A DNA stretch of 64,000 nucleotides from JBBIQV01 sp964555285. GTDB taxonomy: Bacteria > Nitrospirota > Nitrospiria > Nitrospirales > Nitrospiraceae. The DNA lies in assembly GCA_964555285.1 (NCBI GenBank), contig CAZKRM010000003.1:62001-126000 (forward strand), given 5' to 3'. The notes beneath the pieces were generated by a model. The model was not told the DNA's origin and searched no databases. It saw nothing but the letters and a program-made list of their open reading frames with translations. Of this stretch, positions 48,230-57,336 are shown piece by piece; position 1 is the first letter of the stretch; the number at the start of each line of letters is the position of its first letter. The position numbers and the translations under genes were made by a program.

Positions 48230-49792
48230 TCAATATCCGGTGATCGTAGGCGAAGGGCTATCAGTCCTCACATCGCCACGCGCCCATCGCCTCGTGCCTG
48301 TTGCTGCCGCCACATCGCGATCTTGCAGGTCTGCTCCTTCGATGATGTGCGCCACGCTGGCGTGCATGCGCGTCAAGATGGGATTCGGGAAGAGTCCGAT
48401 CCAGAAGACCATCGCGACCAGCGGGACCATGATGGCCATCTCTCTGGGGTTGAGATCGCGCAGGTGCGCCGCGTGGCGCCGGCTGGGAGTCCCGAAGGCG
48501 ACGCGCTGTACCATCCAAAGAAGATAGGCAGCAGCGAGGATGATACCCACTGAGGCAAAGACGGCGGCGACCTTGCTCCACAGGAACGTGCCCACCAGGA
48601 CGAGGAACTCGCCGACAAAGCTGTTCGTTCCCGGCAGCCCCAACGACGACAAGGCAAAGATCACGAGCACCGTGGCATAGCGGGGCATCGGCTTCGAGAG
48701 GCCCGTGTTGTCGGCGATGAGCCGGCTGTGGGTTCGCTCGTAAATCGCGCCGACGCAGAGGAACAGCGCTCCCGTTGTGATGCCGTGATTCACCATTTGC
48801 AGGACGGCTCCTTCGATGCCCTGCACGTTCAACGTGAAGATGCCGAGCGTGACGAATCCCATGTGGCTGACGCTGGAATAGGCGATGAGCTTCTTGAGAT
48901 CGTTCTGCGCCAGCGCCATGTAGGCGCCGTAAATGATGGCGACGATCGAGAGCGCGACCATGAACGGGGTGAACGTCGCGGTCGCATCGGGCAGCATGGG
49001 CAAGGTGAAGCGCAAGAAGCCGTAGGTCCCCATCTTCAACAGCACGCTGGCCAGAATGACGCTGCCGGCCGTGGGCGCTTCGACGTGCGCGTCCGGCAAC
49101 CACGTATGGAACGGGAACATCGGAACCTTCACGGCGAAGGCGGCAAAGAAGGCCCAGAACAGCCAGCTCTGCAACGACGCGCCGTAGTTCCCGCGACTGA
49201 GGGCGAGAATGTCGAACGTGTGTCCGCCTTGGAAGTACAGGACGAGAATGGCGACAAGCAGCAGCACGCTGCCGGCCAACGTGTAGAGGAAGAACTTGAT
49301 GGCGGCATAGAGGCGATTCGGGCCACCCCACACGCCGATCAGCAGGTACATGGGAACCAGCATCGCTTCCCAGAACACATAGAAGAGCACGAAGTCCAGC
49401 GCGACGAAGACGCCCAGCATGGCCGTTTCCATCATGAGGAGCACTGCCATGAATGAGCGGACCCTGGTTTCGATTGCGCGCCAGGAGGCCAACACACAGA
49501 ACGGTGTGAGGAACGTGGTCAGCAGCACCAAGGGCAAGCTGACCCCGTCCATCCCGAGGCTGTAGTGAATGGGAGGCGACGTGATCCAGGCCACGTGCTC
49601 CGTGAATTGCATCTGTCCGGACGCGGGATCGAAGAGCCACCAGAGCGGCAGCGAGACGAGAAAGGTCGCCACGGCCACGGCCAAGGCGATCCAGCGAACG
49701 GCCGCCTCCTCTAAGAAGAAGAGGGTCACCGCGCCCACGAGGGGTAGGAACACGACCACGCTGAGCCAGGGAAATGTCGTTGCGTCTGTCAT
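48230..49792 (-). CDS. nuoM: NADH-quinone oxidoreductase subunit M
   Basis: 520 residues, antiporter-like subunit. 'LFYVFWEAMLVPMYLLIGVW' has the conserved helix-5 Glu, 'FAVKVPMFPFHTWLPDAHVE' has the Lys and the signature loop, and 'LKKLIAYSSVSHMGFVTLGI' has the helix-8 Lys. It lies between nuoL and nuoN in the standard order. The C-terminal 40 residues after 'NPILTRMHASVAHII' are hydrophilic and longer than in E. coli. Confidence 0.94.
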   Translation of the reverse strand: MTDATTFPWLSVVVFLPLVGAVTLFFLEEAAVRWIALAVAVATFLVSLPLWWLFDPASGQMQFTEHVAWITSPPIHYSLGMDGVSLPLVLLTTFLTPFCVLASWRAIETRVRSFMAVLLMMETAMLGVFVALDFVLFYVFWEAMLVPMYLLIGVWGGPNRLYAAIKFFLYTLAGSVLLLVAILVLYFQGGHTFDILALSRGNYGASLQSWLFWAFFAAFAVKVPMFPFHTWLPDAHVEAPTAGSVILASVLLKMGTYGFLRFTLPMLPDATATFTPFMVALSIVAIIYGAYMALAQNDLKKLIAYSSVSHMGFVTLGIFTLNVQGIEGAVLQMVNHGITTGALFLCVGAIYERTHSRLIADNTGLSKPMPRYATVLVIFALSSLGLPGTNSFVGEFLVLVGTFLWSKVAAVFASVGIILAAAYLLWMVQRVAFGTPSRRHAAHLRDLNPREMAIMVPLVAMVFWIGLFPNPILTRMHASVAHIIEGADLQDRDVAAATGTRRWARGDVRTDSPSPTITGY

Positions 49793-49831
49793 GAACCGAT
49801 TGCCTTTTTCATTGTTACTTTTGCCTTCCTA

Positions 49832-51733
49832 CTAGAGCAGCAGGTACGCGGTTACAATCACAACAGCACCGACCGCCATGCCCAGCGCATAGTGCTGGGT
49901 TTGCCCGCTCTGCATCAGTCGCAGCAGCCACCCGCCCCAGGCGAAGGCCCTCGCGACGCCGTTCACGGCGGCGTCGATCAGATTCACATCCACATGCTTC
50001 CACAGATTCGTGGCTGTGACGAACGTAGGCCGCACGACGATCTGGTCGTAGGCCTCGTCCACGTACCACTTGTTGAGCGAGCCCTGATACACAGTCCGCC
50101 ACTGCTGCGCGAGCCGATCGGGCAGGCCGGGGTTCATCACATAGACATAGTAGGCGCCCGCGATGCCGGCCAGGCCCATCACCGTCGCGATGGCCATGAT
50201 GCCGAGCGCCGCTGGACCGCCGTGCTGGGAGGATTGGTGTTCGCCGCCAGGAAAGGCCGGTTCCAAGAATCCGGGAATGCCCAGGTAACCGGTGACGACG
50301 CTCAGCACCGCCAGAATCATCAGCGGAATGGTGATCGTCTGCGACGGTTCGTGGATGTGTCCAGCGTGATGGGGATCGACCCGCGACGTGCCCCAGAAGG
50401 TCACGAACACCAGACGAAAACTATAGAAGGCGGTCATCAAGGCCGTCAGCAATCCGACAATCGTGAGCAGTTGCCCCAAGGGACCGGCGGACCAGGCGGA
50501 GACGAGCAGATCGTCCTTGCTGAAGAATCCGGCGGTCAACGGGAACCCGGCCAATGCGAGCGAGCCGATGACGAAGGTCCAATAGGTGACGGGCAACTTG
50601 TCTCTCAGCCCGCCCATGCGGCGCATGTCCTGTTCGTGGTGCAGGGCGATGATCACCGAGCCGCAGCCGAGGAAGAGCAAGGCCTTGAACGCGCCATGGG
50701 TCAAGAGGTGATACATCCCGGCGGCGTAGGCCCCGAGGCCGCACGCCATCATCATGTAGCCGAGCTGGCTGACGGTCGAGTAGGCGACGACGCGTTTGAT
50801 GTCGGTCTGTGTCAAGGCGATGGTCGCGCCCAGGAGCATCGTGGCGCCACCCACGAGGGCAACCACGGTCATGGCAGTCGGTGAGAGGTTGTAGAGCGGC
50901 GCGAGCCGCGCCACCATGAAGACACCGGCTGTGACCATGGTGGCGGCGTGGATCAGGGCGGAGATCGGCGTCGGGCCTTCCATGGCGTCAGGCAACCAGA
51001 CGTGCAGCGGCACTTGCGCGGATTTGCCGATGGCGCCGGTGAAGAGCAGCAGGCAGATCAGCGTGAGGGTGGACACTTCCCATGTGCCGCCGAAGGGGTG
51101 GAGAAGGTTCATCGCATCGCCGGCGAAGTCCTTTGCGCGTGGGAATACCTCCTGGTACTCCAGCGAGCCGAAGCTATACCAGACGAGCAACAGCCCCAGC
51201 ATGAACCCGAAATCGCCGATCCGGTTCACGATGAAGGCTTTGGTTGCCGCGGAACAGGCCGATGGTCGTTCGTACCAATGGCCGATCAAGAGGTACGAAC
51301 ACAGACCGACGGCTTCCCAGAACACGAACAGTTGAAGCAGGTTGTTCGCCATCACCAGCATCAACATGGAGAAGGTGAAGAGCGCGATGTACGCGAAGAA
51401 CCGCGCATAGCCCGGCTCGCTGTGCATGTACCCGATGGTGTACACGTGCACCAGCGAACTCACGCCGGTGACGAGCAGGAGCATGACGGCTGTCAGGCGG
51501 TCGATCGAAAGGCCAAGTTCGACCTCGAGCTCGCCGGAAGTCAGCCAGGTGTAGAGGGGCACGGTCGTATGGTGTCCTCCAGCGACGTCGAAGAGGACCA
51601 AGACGGAGAGGAGAAAGGACACCACCACTGCGGGCACCGCGACGAGATGGGCCTTGTCCTTGATCCAGTGGCCGGCGATGCCGAGGATGAGGAAGGCGGC
51701 GAAGGGGAGGAATGGGATCAGCGCGTACATCAT
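49832..51733 (-). CDS. nuoL: NADH-quinone oxidoreductase subunit L
   Basis: 633 residues: an antiporter core plus the long lateral helix and C-terminal anchor typical of NuoL. Motifs: 'FVFWEAVGLCSYLLIGHWYE', 'GKSAQVPLHVWLPDAMEGPT', 'DIKRVVAYSTVSQLGYMMMA', 'HLLTHGAFKALLFLGCGSVI'. It is the distal proton pump of complex I. It is followed by nuoM and preceded by nuoK with a 95-base spacer that holds a GATGAAT word array. Confidence 0.94.
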   Translation of the reverse strand: MMYALIPFLPFAAFLILGIAGHWIKDKAHLVAVPAVVVSFLLSVLVLFDVAGGHHTTVPLYTWLTSGELEVELGLSIDRLTAVMLLLVTGVSSLVHVYTIGYMHSEPGYARFFAYIALFTFSMLMLVMANNLLQLFVFWEAVGLCSYLLIGHWYERPSACSAATKAFIVNRIGDFGFMLGLLLVWYSFGSLEYQEVFPRAKDFAGDAMNLLHPFGGTWEVSTLTLICLLLFTGAIGKSAQVPLHVWLPDAMEGPTPISALIHAATMVTAGVFMVARLAPLYNLSPTAMTVVALVGGATMLLGATIALTQTDIKRVVAYSTVSQLGYMMMACGLGAYAAGMYHLLTHGAFKALLFLGCGSVIIALHHEQDMRRMGGLRDKLPVTYWTFVIGSLALAGFPLTAGFFSKDDLLVSAWSAGPLGQLLTIVGLLTALMTAFYSFRLVFVTFWGTSRVDPHHAGHIHEPSQTITIPLMILAVLSVVTGYLGIPGFLEPAFPGGEHQSSQHGGPAALGIMAIATVMGLAGIAGAYYVYVMNPGLPDRLAQQWRTVYQGSLNKWYVDEAYDQIVVRPTFVTATNLWKHVDVNLIDAAVNGVARAFAWGGWLLRLMQSGQTQHYALGMAVGAVVIVTAYLLL

Positions 51734-51737
51734 AATA

Positions 51738-51834
51738 GATTCAACGATGAACGATGAATGATGAATGATGAAGTGTAGCCAGGGAATTTTTGCGAACTGT
51801 CCTGCGTTCAGTGTTCATCGTTCAGCGTTCACCA
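51738..51834. repeat. Heptamer word array (GATGAAT / inverted GTTCATC)
   Basis: GATGAAC-GATGAAT-GATGAAT-GATGAAG (exact period 7, about 51746-51773) is answered by GTTCAGTGTTCATCGTTCAG (51806-51825), the complement. It fills the nuoK-nuoL spacer. Confidence 0.75.
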
Positions 51835-52134
51835 TTTTAGTAGCTGAAACTCGTCCACGTTGATCGTCGATTTGGCCCGGTAGAGCGCGATGATGATGGC
51901 CAGGCCGACTCCGACTTCGGCCGCGGCCACCGTGAGGGTAAAGAACACGAACACCTGGCCGGCCACGCTGTGAAAGTAGTGCGAGAAGGCCACGAAGTTG
52001 ATGTTCGTCGCGTTCAGCATGAGTTCCACCGACAGAAGAATCAGGATGATGTTGCGTCGGATGAGGACGCCCACTGCCCCCGTGATGAACACGACGGCGC
52101 TCAGGACCAAATAGTATGATAAGGGAATGCTCAT
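51829..52134 (-). CDS. nuoK: NADH-quinone oxidoreductase subunit K
   Basis: 101 residues, three membrane helices. 'GAVGVLIRRNIILILLSVEL' then 'MLNATNINFVAFSH' contains the conserved helix-2 Glu, and 'FVFFTLTVAAAEVGVGLAII' contains the second Glu used in proton transfer. The size and order are normal for complex I. It lies between nuoJ and nuoL. Confidence 0.95.
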   Translation of the reverse strand: MSIPLSYYLVLSAVVFITGAVGVLIRRNIILILLSVELMLNATNINFVAFSHYFHSVAGQVFVFFTLTVAAAEVGVGLAIIIALYRAKSTINVDEFQLLKW

Positions 52135-52135
52135 A

Positions 52136-52260
52136 GTTCTGAGTTCTGAGTTTTGGGTTCTGAGTTAATAGGCGCTACATGGCATGGCAAATCATTCTGT
52201 GGTTCGAGTTATTCATCCCGGTAAAAAACTCAGAACTGAGAACTCATAACTCAGAACTCA
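52136..52260. repeat. Heptamer word array (TGAGTTC/ACTCAGA) in the nuoJ-nuoK spacer
   Basis: TTCTGAGTTCTGAGTTTTGG and TTCTGAGTTAA at one end (52136-52169), and ACTCAGAACTGAGAACTC, ATAACTCAGAACTCA at the other (52229-52260). The nuoJ TGA stop (52258-52260) is the first three bases of a minus-strand TGAGTTC unit. Confidence 0.8.
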
Positions 52261-52773
52261 CTGTTCAGTGATGCCGATGTCCTTCTTCGCGAGCACGATC
52301 GCGCCGATCATCGCGACCAGGAGAATCAACGAGGCGACCTCGAACGGGAACAGATACGTCGAATACAACACCTCTCCAATGGCCTCCGTGTTGCCTGCTG
52401 CGTCAACCGCCTGCTGAGGTGGGAGAGACGTTGTCTCCGGCGCCACCTTCCGCTGGAAGGCCAACAGAAGGAGCTCCGTCAAGATGGTCACGCCGAGAAA
52501 GCCTGCGACCGGCAACTGCGCGTGGTAACGGTCCTCCCGCTTTACATTGAGCAGCATGACGACAAACAGGTACAGCACCAGGATGGCGCCGGCATAGACG
52601 ATGATTTGGACCGCTGCGAGAAACTCGGCGTGCAACGTTACGTAGAGGCCCGCCACGTGGAAGAACATGATGAGGAGAGAGAGCACGCTGTAAATGGGAT
52701 TCCGGAACGCGACGACCAGAACAGATGTCAGCGCGATCACGCCGGCGAAGTAAAAGAAAAAAAGGTGTTCCAC
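52258..52773 (-). CDS. nuoJ: NADH-quinone oxidoreductase subunit J
   Basis: 171 residues, five membrane helices. 'VVAFRNPIYSVLSLLIMFFH' and 'AAVQIIVYAGAILVLYLFVV' then 'MLLNVKRED' are the conserved NuoJ blocks, including the pi-bulge helix. It ends in a hydrophobic helix 'SLILLVAMIGAIVLAKKDIG'. It lies six bases after nuoI. The stop codon comes from the adjacent repeat array. Confidence 0.94.
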   Translation of the reverse strand: MEHLFFFYFAGVIALTSVLVVAFRNPIYSVLSLLIMFFHVAGLYVTLHAEFLAAVQIIVYAGAILVLYLFVVMLLNVKREDRYHAQLPVAGFLGVTILTELLLLAFQRKVAPETTSLPPQQAVDAAGNTEAIGEVLYSTYLFPFEVASLILLVAMIGAIVLAKKDIGITEQ

Positions 52774-52779
52774 GTCGCG

Positions 52780-53328
52780 TTAGCCCGGCTTTTGCGGTAA
52801 CTGTTTGAACGCGACGTTGAAGAAGGCCACGTTCGGATGCTGCAACTCCAGCCGCTTTTCGCGGATCGGGAACGAGCGGTCGCCGATCGCCAGGAGTTGC
52901 TGTTTATTCAAGTGCAGCTGCCGCTTGTCGTAGACGGACCACTCGAACTCGCGCGTCATGCCGAGTGCGTCCACCGGACAGGCATCCACGCAGAGCCCGC
53001 AGAAGAGGCAACGCGTCATGTCCATGGAATATTCCTTGGAATAGCGCTTCGTAGGCTCGCCCGGCACTTCGGCACTGACCACGCGAATGACCCGCGACGG
53101 GCAGGCCGCTTCACAGAGGTCGCAGCCCACGCACTTCTCGGTGCCGTCGTCGTAGCGCAGCAGGGCCAGCATGCCGCGGTAATTGTCCGGCAACGTCCTC
53201 TTCTCATGCGGATACTGCAAGGTGATCGGGTTGTAATGGAGGAAATGTTTCATCGTCGACGTCATCCCGACGAGAATCTCGTAGAACGTGATGGTCTTCA
53301 GCCAGCTCTTGAAATTAAATTTTTTCAT
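52780..53328 (-). CDS. nuoI: NADH-quinone oxidoreductase subunit I
   Basis: 182 residues with two [4Fe-4S] ferredoxin motifs, CVGCDLCEAACPSRVI and CLFCGLCVDACPVDAL (clusters N6a and N6b), preceded by 'NYRGMLALLRYDDGTEKCVG'. It passes electrons from the peripheral arm to NuoB and quinone. An N-terminal amphipathic stretch ('KSWLKTITFYEILVGMTSTM') matches the NuoI membrane-surface helix. Confidence 0.95.
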   Translation of the reverse strand: MKKFNFKSWLKTITFYEILVGMTSTMKHFLHYNPITLQYPHEKRTLPDNYRGMLALLRYDDGTEKCVGCDLCEAACPSRVIRVVSAEVPGEPTKRYSKEYSMDMTRCLFCGLCVDACPVDALGMTREFEWSVYDKRQLHLNKQQLLAIGDRSFPIREKRLELQHPNVAFFNVAFKQLPQKPG

Positions 53329-53404
53329 TGGACCATTGCATCATTGATTCATTGAGAGAACCGGTTTTTCAAAATCGGCAATGAACAAATCCTTCAATGA
53401 ATCA
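53326..53404. repeat. Octamer word array (CATTGGAC/CATTGATT) in the nuoH-nuoI spacer
   Basis: CATTGGAC-CATTGCAT-CATTGATT-CATTGAGA (period 8, about 53327-53358), then GCAATGAAC and TCAATGAATCAA as the inverted word up to 53405. The nuoH stop TGA (53402-53404) lies within it. Confidence 0.72.
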
Positions 53405-54490
53405 ATTCCCCCTCATCCCCCCGGGGAACAGGTATGCCGCGATGGATGTCACCAGAATGTTGCCCAGCGCGATCGGCAGCATCACCTTCCAGCCGAAGCG
53501 CATCAGCTGGTCGTAACGAAGGCGCGGCAACGTGGCGCGGAGCCAGAAGAACAAGAACAAGAAGAAGTAGACCTTGCCGGTGAACCAGACCACGTTTTCG
53601 GCCCAGGCGAGATTGGGGAATCCGATCACATTTCCGACGATCGTACCGGGATAGGGCGCGTTCCACCCGCCGAGGAAGAGCACCGCGGCGACGCAGGACA
53701 CCAGGATCATGTTGGCGTACTCGGCCATAAAGTAAAACGCGAAGCGCATGCCGCTGTACTCGGTAAAAAATCCGGCCACCAGCTCGCTCTCCGCTTCGGG
53801 GAGGTCGAAGGGCACACGGTTCGTTTCCGCCACCGAGGAGATCACGAAAACCACAAAGGCAAAAATCTGTGGCGCGGGCATGGCGATGACGTACCAGTGC
53901 CAGAACCCGCCGGCCTGGGACTCCGCAATCTTGACGAGGCTGAGCGTGCCGGCCAGCAGGAGCACGCCGACAATGGCGAGTCCGACATTCAGCTCGTAGC
54001 TGATGATCTGGGCGGCGGAACGCAGGCCTCCCAGCAACGAGTATTTGCTGTTCGAGGCCCATCCGCCGAGGATGATGCCGTAGGCGCCGATCGAGGTGAA
54101 GGCCAAGATGTAGAGGATGCCGATGTTGATGTCGCTGATGACGAAGGGTTTCACGTGGAGGCCGAACAGGTCGACCGTCACGTCGGGGCCGAACGGAATG
54201 ACGGCGAAGCCGATCAACGCAGGCACCAGCGCGAGAATCGGCGCCATGCTGAACAGAAACTTGTTCGCGCCGGCCGGGACGATGTCCTCCTTAAAGAACA
54301 GTTTGAGGCCGTCGGCAATCGGCTGGAGGATGCCGTACGGGCCGACTTCCATGGGGCCCATGCGGTCCTGCATCCATCCCAGGACCTTCCGCTCGAGGAG
54401 GGTCAAGATCATGACGGTCAGCAAGACCACTCCCATCACGGCAGCAATCTGAAGCAAGGACACTGCGAGTCGCAAGCCGAGTTCACCCAC
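53402..54490 (-). CDS. nuoH: NADH-quinone oxidoreductase subunit H
   Basis: 362 residues from GTG 54490, which has GGAGG four bases upstream; the longer frame only translates a TTTCACGAATCACG word array. Eight membrane helices. 'LLERKVLGWMQDRMGPMEVG', 'GILQPIADGLKLFFKEDIVP', 'SLLGGLRSAAQIISYELNVG' and 'AETNRVPFDLPEAESELVAG' form the quinone-site and junction loops. NuoH links the redox arm to the pumps. Confidence 0.95.
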   Translation of the reverse strand: MGELGLRLAVSLLQIAAVMGVVLLTVMILTLLERKVLGWMQDRMGPMEVGPYGILQPIADGLKLFFKEDIVPAGANKFLFSMAPILALVPALIGFAVIPFGPDVTVDLFGLHVKPFVISDINIGILYILAFTSIGAYGIILGGWASNSKYSLLGGLRSAAQIISYELNVGLAIVGVLLLAGTLSLVKIAESQAGGFWHWYVIAMPAPQIFAFVVFVISSVAETNRVPFDLPEAESELVAGFFTEYSGMRFAFYFMAEYANMILVSCVAAVLFLGGWNAPYPGTIVGNVIGFPNLAWAENVVWFTGKVYFFLFLFFWLRATLPRLRYDQLMRFGWKVMLPIALGNILVTSIAAYLFPGGMRGN

Positions 54491-54504
54491 GGTTCCTCCA
54501 AAGT

Positions 54505-54578
54505 CGTGAATCGTAAATCGCAGGAGCAGTCGCGGCTCACATTTCACGAATCACGTTTCACGAATCACGTTTCACGAT
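54505..54578. repeat. Heptamer word array (CACGAAT/CACGTTT) reaching into the end of nuoG
   Basis: CACGAAT-CACGTTT-CACGAAT-CACGTTT-CACGATC (54545-54579, exact period 7) with the complementary CGTGAATCGTAAATCG at 54505-54520. The last codons and the TGA stop (54565-54567) of nuoG are made of the repeat. Confidence 0.8.
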
Positions 54579-57246
54579 CTGTAACACGTTCCACTTTCAC
54601 CTGTGCCGACTTGAAGTACGGCGTCTTCGTCGTCGGGTCCACCGACCAGCCGACGAGCTGTTTGATCTCTTCGTCGAAATGCTCGGGAAACAACGCCACA
54701 CCCTCCGGCACCCGATCCGCCGGTTTGACCGTCGTCGTCATGCTGCCTTGTTCCGTGGAGACTCGAATCCGGTCTCCGTCGCTCAGGCCTCGTTTCTCTG
54801 CGTCGACCGAACACATACTGAGCGCGCCGCCGGGTTGAATCTGCATGAGACCCTTTGAGCGCGTGGACAACTTGCCCGAATGGAACAGCGTTTGCCCCAC
54901 CAGCAGCGTCAGGCTCCCGTCCGCGTGGGCCGGCTTCCGGACGAGTGCATACCGCGTCGAGAGATCGGCAGCGAAGCCCTCCGTGAGATACTGCTCCAAG
55001 ACCGCGTGATCGACTTTCGATGGGGTGGGAGCCGGACCCAAGAGCCCATAGCCGGGAATGAGGCTGCGCATCTCCTTCAGGATTTCTCGCGCGTCCCCGT
55101 ATTCCAACGGCATTCCCAACAGCACGGACAGGGCCGAGAACACTTCCCAATCGGGCCGGCTCTCGCCGATCGGGTCGATGGCCTGTCGGACTGCCTGCAC
55201 GTGGCCTTCGCTGTTGGTGAAGGTGCCGTGCTTTTCTGCATACGAGCAGGCCGGTAGCACGACATGCGCGAGTCGAGCGGTCTCGGTCAGGAACAGTTCC
55301 TGACACACCAGCAGCTCCAGCTTGGCGAGTGCGTCCTGGGCATTTGCAGCCGTGGGCAGGGTCCCAACGGGGTTTTCGCCCACGACGAACATCGCTTTCA
55401 AACGGCCGGTCCGCGCATCCTCGATCATTTCGGTGAGGGTGGCGCCGGAGCCTTTTGGTATTTCTTCCTTCCAGAGATTCGTGAAGCGCTCGCGCGCAGC
55501 TCGATCGTTCAGGTCGCTGGGGCCGGGTAGGAACTCGGCCACCGTGCCCATTTCCACCGCCCCCTGGTCGTTGTTCTCTTCGGCTAAGGGCGCGAGGCCG
55601 CAGCCCTGTTGGTTGAGTTTCCCTGTCAGCAATAACAAGTCGAACAGGTTGGTGGTCACCGTCGAACCGCCCGGGTGGCGTAAGACGCCCGGGCCGATCA
55701 GGATGATGACGCGGCGTCCACCGGCAATCACCCGCGCCGCCTCCTGCATCTGCGCGGCGGTGGCCCCCGTTGCCTGTTCCAGCTCGGTCCATGACAGATG
55801 CTGGATTGCCTCATGAACGGCCTGCACAAAACCGGCCGCGTGCTGGGCAAAGCCCGCCTCGACCAGGTAGCCCTCCACGACCGCCTTCAGAAGGCCGAGC
55901 ACCAGACTGCCAAATTGCGCCGGCGTAGCCGGAAGGTGGTGGGTTGCGAGATTGGCGATGTTGCTGATGGTGCCGATAGCCGGCTGCAAGGTCTCGATCG
56001 TCACGAGCGTGGCGCCGTGCTTCTTCACCGCCTCTTTGACCTTGAGGCCTGTGATCGGGTTCGTCTCGGTGATGTTGGTGCCGACGAGCAACAGCGTGTC
56101 CGCGGCGACGATATCCTCGAACGTGACCGTCCAGCGGTGGGTGCCCTGGATGCGGCGCATGGCCTGAATGCCGTTGATATGCCCATATCGGGCGCTGCTG
56201 TCGAGGCGATTCGTGCCGATCGCCAGCCGCATGAACTTCTGGAAGAGGTACAGGTCTTCGTTGGTGCAGCGTGAGGAGATGAGGCCGCCGAATGCGTCGG
56301 GACCATGCGCCATCTTGAGGCGGAGCGCCTGTTCTGCGATGTGCTCCAGCGCTTCTTCCCACGTGGTTTCCACGAGCCGGCCGTTCCGCCTGATCAGCGG
56401 GTGCTTGAGGCGGTCCGGATGGCTTGTGGCATGGAAGCCGAAAAACCCGCGCGCGCAGAGGTCGCCATTGTTGCGGCCGGCGCCGTGGGCGGAGTTCACC
56501 TCGATCAGTTCGTTGTTCTTGGTTTGGAGCGTGATCTGGCAGCCGTCGCCGCAGTAGGTGCAGATGGTGTCGGCCCGCTTGAGCATCCAGGGGCGGTACT
56601 CGTACATGGAGAGCCGGCTGGTGATGGCGCCGACCGGGCAAATTTGCACGCAGCCGCCGCAGAACTCGCAGTCCAAGGGGTGGGCGCCGAAGTGTTTGAT
56701 CTCGGTCATGGTGCCGCGTCCGGACGGCGCGAGCGCTTTCACGTCCATGACCTCGTCGCAGTACCGCACGCAGCGCAGACATTGCACGCAGCGGTTCATC
56801 TGCGTCTCGATCAGCGGGCTGAAATACTCTTTCTGAAAGATTCGTTTGGTTTCGACGAACCGGCTGGTCGTCGGTGTGTACTGGTGCGAGAAATCTTGCA
56901 GATCGCAACGACCGCCCTGATCGCAGACCGGGCAGTCGAGCGGATGATTCGCCAGGATGAATTCAAGCACCGATTTGTGCGCGTCGTTGACGACGGTGGT
57001 AGCCGTGCGCACGCTCATTCCTTCGGCGACCGGCGTGCTGCAGGAGGTCTGCAGCTTGGGCATTTTTTCGATCTCCACCAGGCACATGCGGCAGTTCGCG
57101 TCCGGCTTCAGTTTCGGGTGGTAGCAAAAATGCGGAATCATCACGCCCACCCGGCGTGCCGCTTCGATGACGAGCGTCCCCTTCGGGACCGTCACGGAAA
57201 TGCCGTCGATCGTCAACCGGACTGTGTCAGCCGCCTTGTCTGCCAT
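54565..57246 (-). CDS. nuoG: NADH-quinone oxidoreductase subunit G
   Basis: 893 residues. A [2Fe-2S] ferredoxin domain (about 1-80: PHFCYHPKL, 'NCRMCLVEI'), a His/Cys [4Fe-4S] segment (HPLDCPVCDQGGRCDLQD), two more clusters (CVQCLRCVRYC, CEFCGGCVQICP) and a molybdopterin-oxidoreductase-like domain that starts with its own cluster CTYCGDGCQITLQ. NuoG carries electrons from FMN towards NuoI; the molybdopterin-like part is structural. The C-terminal domain (about 780-880) is of the molydopterin-dinucleotide type. The final residues and stop come from the adjacent repeat. Confidence 0.95.
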   Translation of the reverse strand: MADKAADTVRLTIDGISVTVPKGTLVIEAARRVGVMIPHFCYHPKLKPDANCRMCLVEIEKMPKLQTSCSTPVAEGMSVRTATTVVNDAHKSVLEFILANHPLDCPVCDQGGRCDLQDFSHQYTPTTSRFVETKRIFQKEYFSPLIETQMNRCVQCLRCVRYCDEVMDVKALAPSGRGTMTEIKHFGAHPLDCEFCGGCVQICPVGAITSRLSMYEYRPWMLKRADTICTYCGDGCQITLQTKNNELIEVNSAHGAGRNNGDLCARGFFGFHATSHPDRLKHPLIRRNGRLVETTWEEALEHIAEQALRLKMAHGPDAFGGLISSRCTNEDLYLFQKFMRLAIGTNRLDSSARYGHINGIQAMRRIQGTHRWTVTFEDIVAADTLLLVGTNITETNPITGLKVKEAVKKHGATLVTIETLQPAIGTISNIANLATHHLPATPAQFGSLVLGLLKAVVEGYLVEAGFAQHAAGFVQAVHEAIQHLSWTELEQATGATAAQMQEAARVIAGGRRVIILIGPGVLRHPGGSTVTTNLFDLLLLTGKLNQQGCGLAPLAEENNDQGAVEMGTVAEFLPGPSDLNDRAARERFTNLWKEEIPKGSGATLTEMIEDARTGRLKAMFVVGENPVGTLPTAANAQDALAKLELLVCQELFLTETARLAHVVLPACSYAEKHGTFTNSEGHVQAVRQAIDPIGESRPDWEVFSALSVLLGMPLEYGDAREILKEMRSLIPGYGLLGPAPTPSKVDHAVLEQYLTEGFAADLSTRYALVRKPAHADGSLTLLVGQTLFHSGKLSTRSKGLMQIQPGGALSMCSVDAEKRGLSDGDRIRVSTEQGSMTTTVKPADRVPEGVALFPEHFDEEIKQLVGWSVDPTTKTPYFKSAQVKVERVTDRET

Positions 57247-57262
57247 ATCTCACACCAGAAAT

Positions 57263-57332
57263 TGTTTCATGGATTCATTGACGATTGATTCATTTCAATG
57301 ACCCAATGACTCAATGGTGCGATCGTCAATTT
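57263..57332. repeat. Octamer word array (ATTGATTC/TCAATGAC)
   Basis: GATTCATTGACGATTGATTC (57272-57291) and then TTCAATGACCCAATGACTCA, ATGGTGCGATCGTCAAT, complementary words across the nuoF-nuoG spacer. Confidence 0.65.
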
Positions 57333-57336
57333 CGGA

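Noticed and set aside
53381..54838. A 485-codon plus-strand frame opposite nuoH and the end of nuoG
   Set aside because: Low-complexity His/Asp/Glu-rich translation typical of the complement of membrane-protein genes. The nuoH evidence is decisive.
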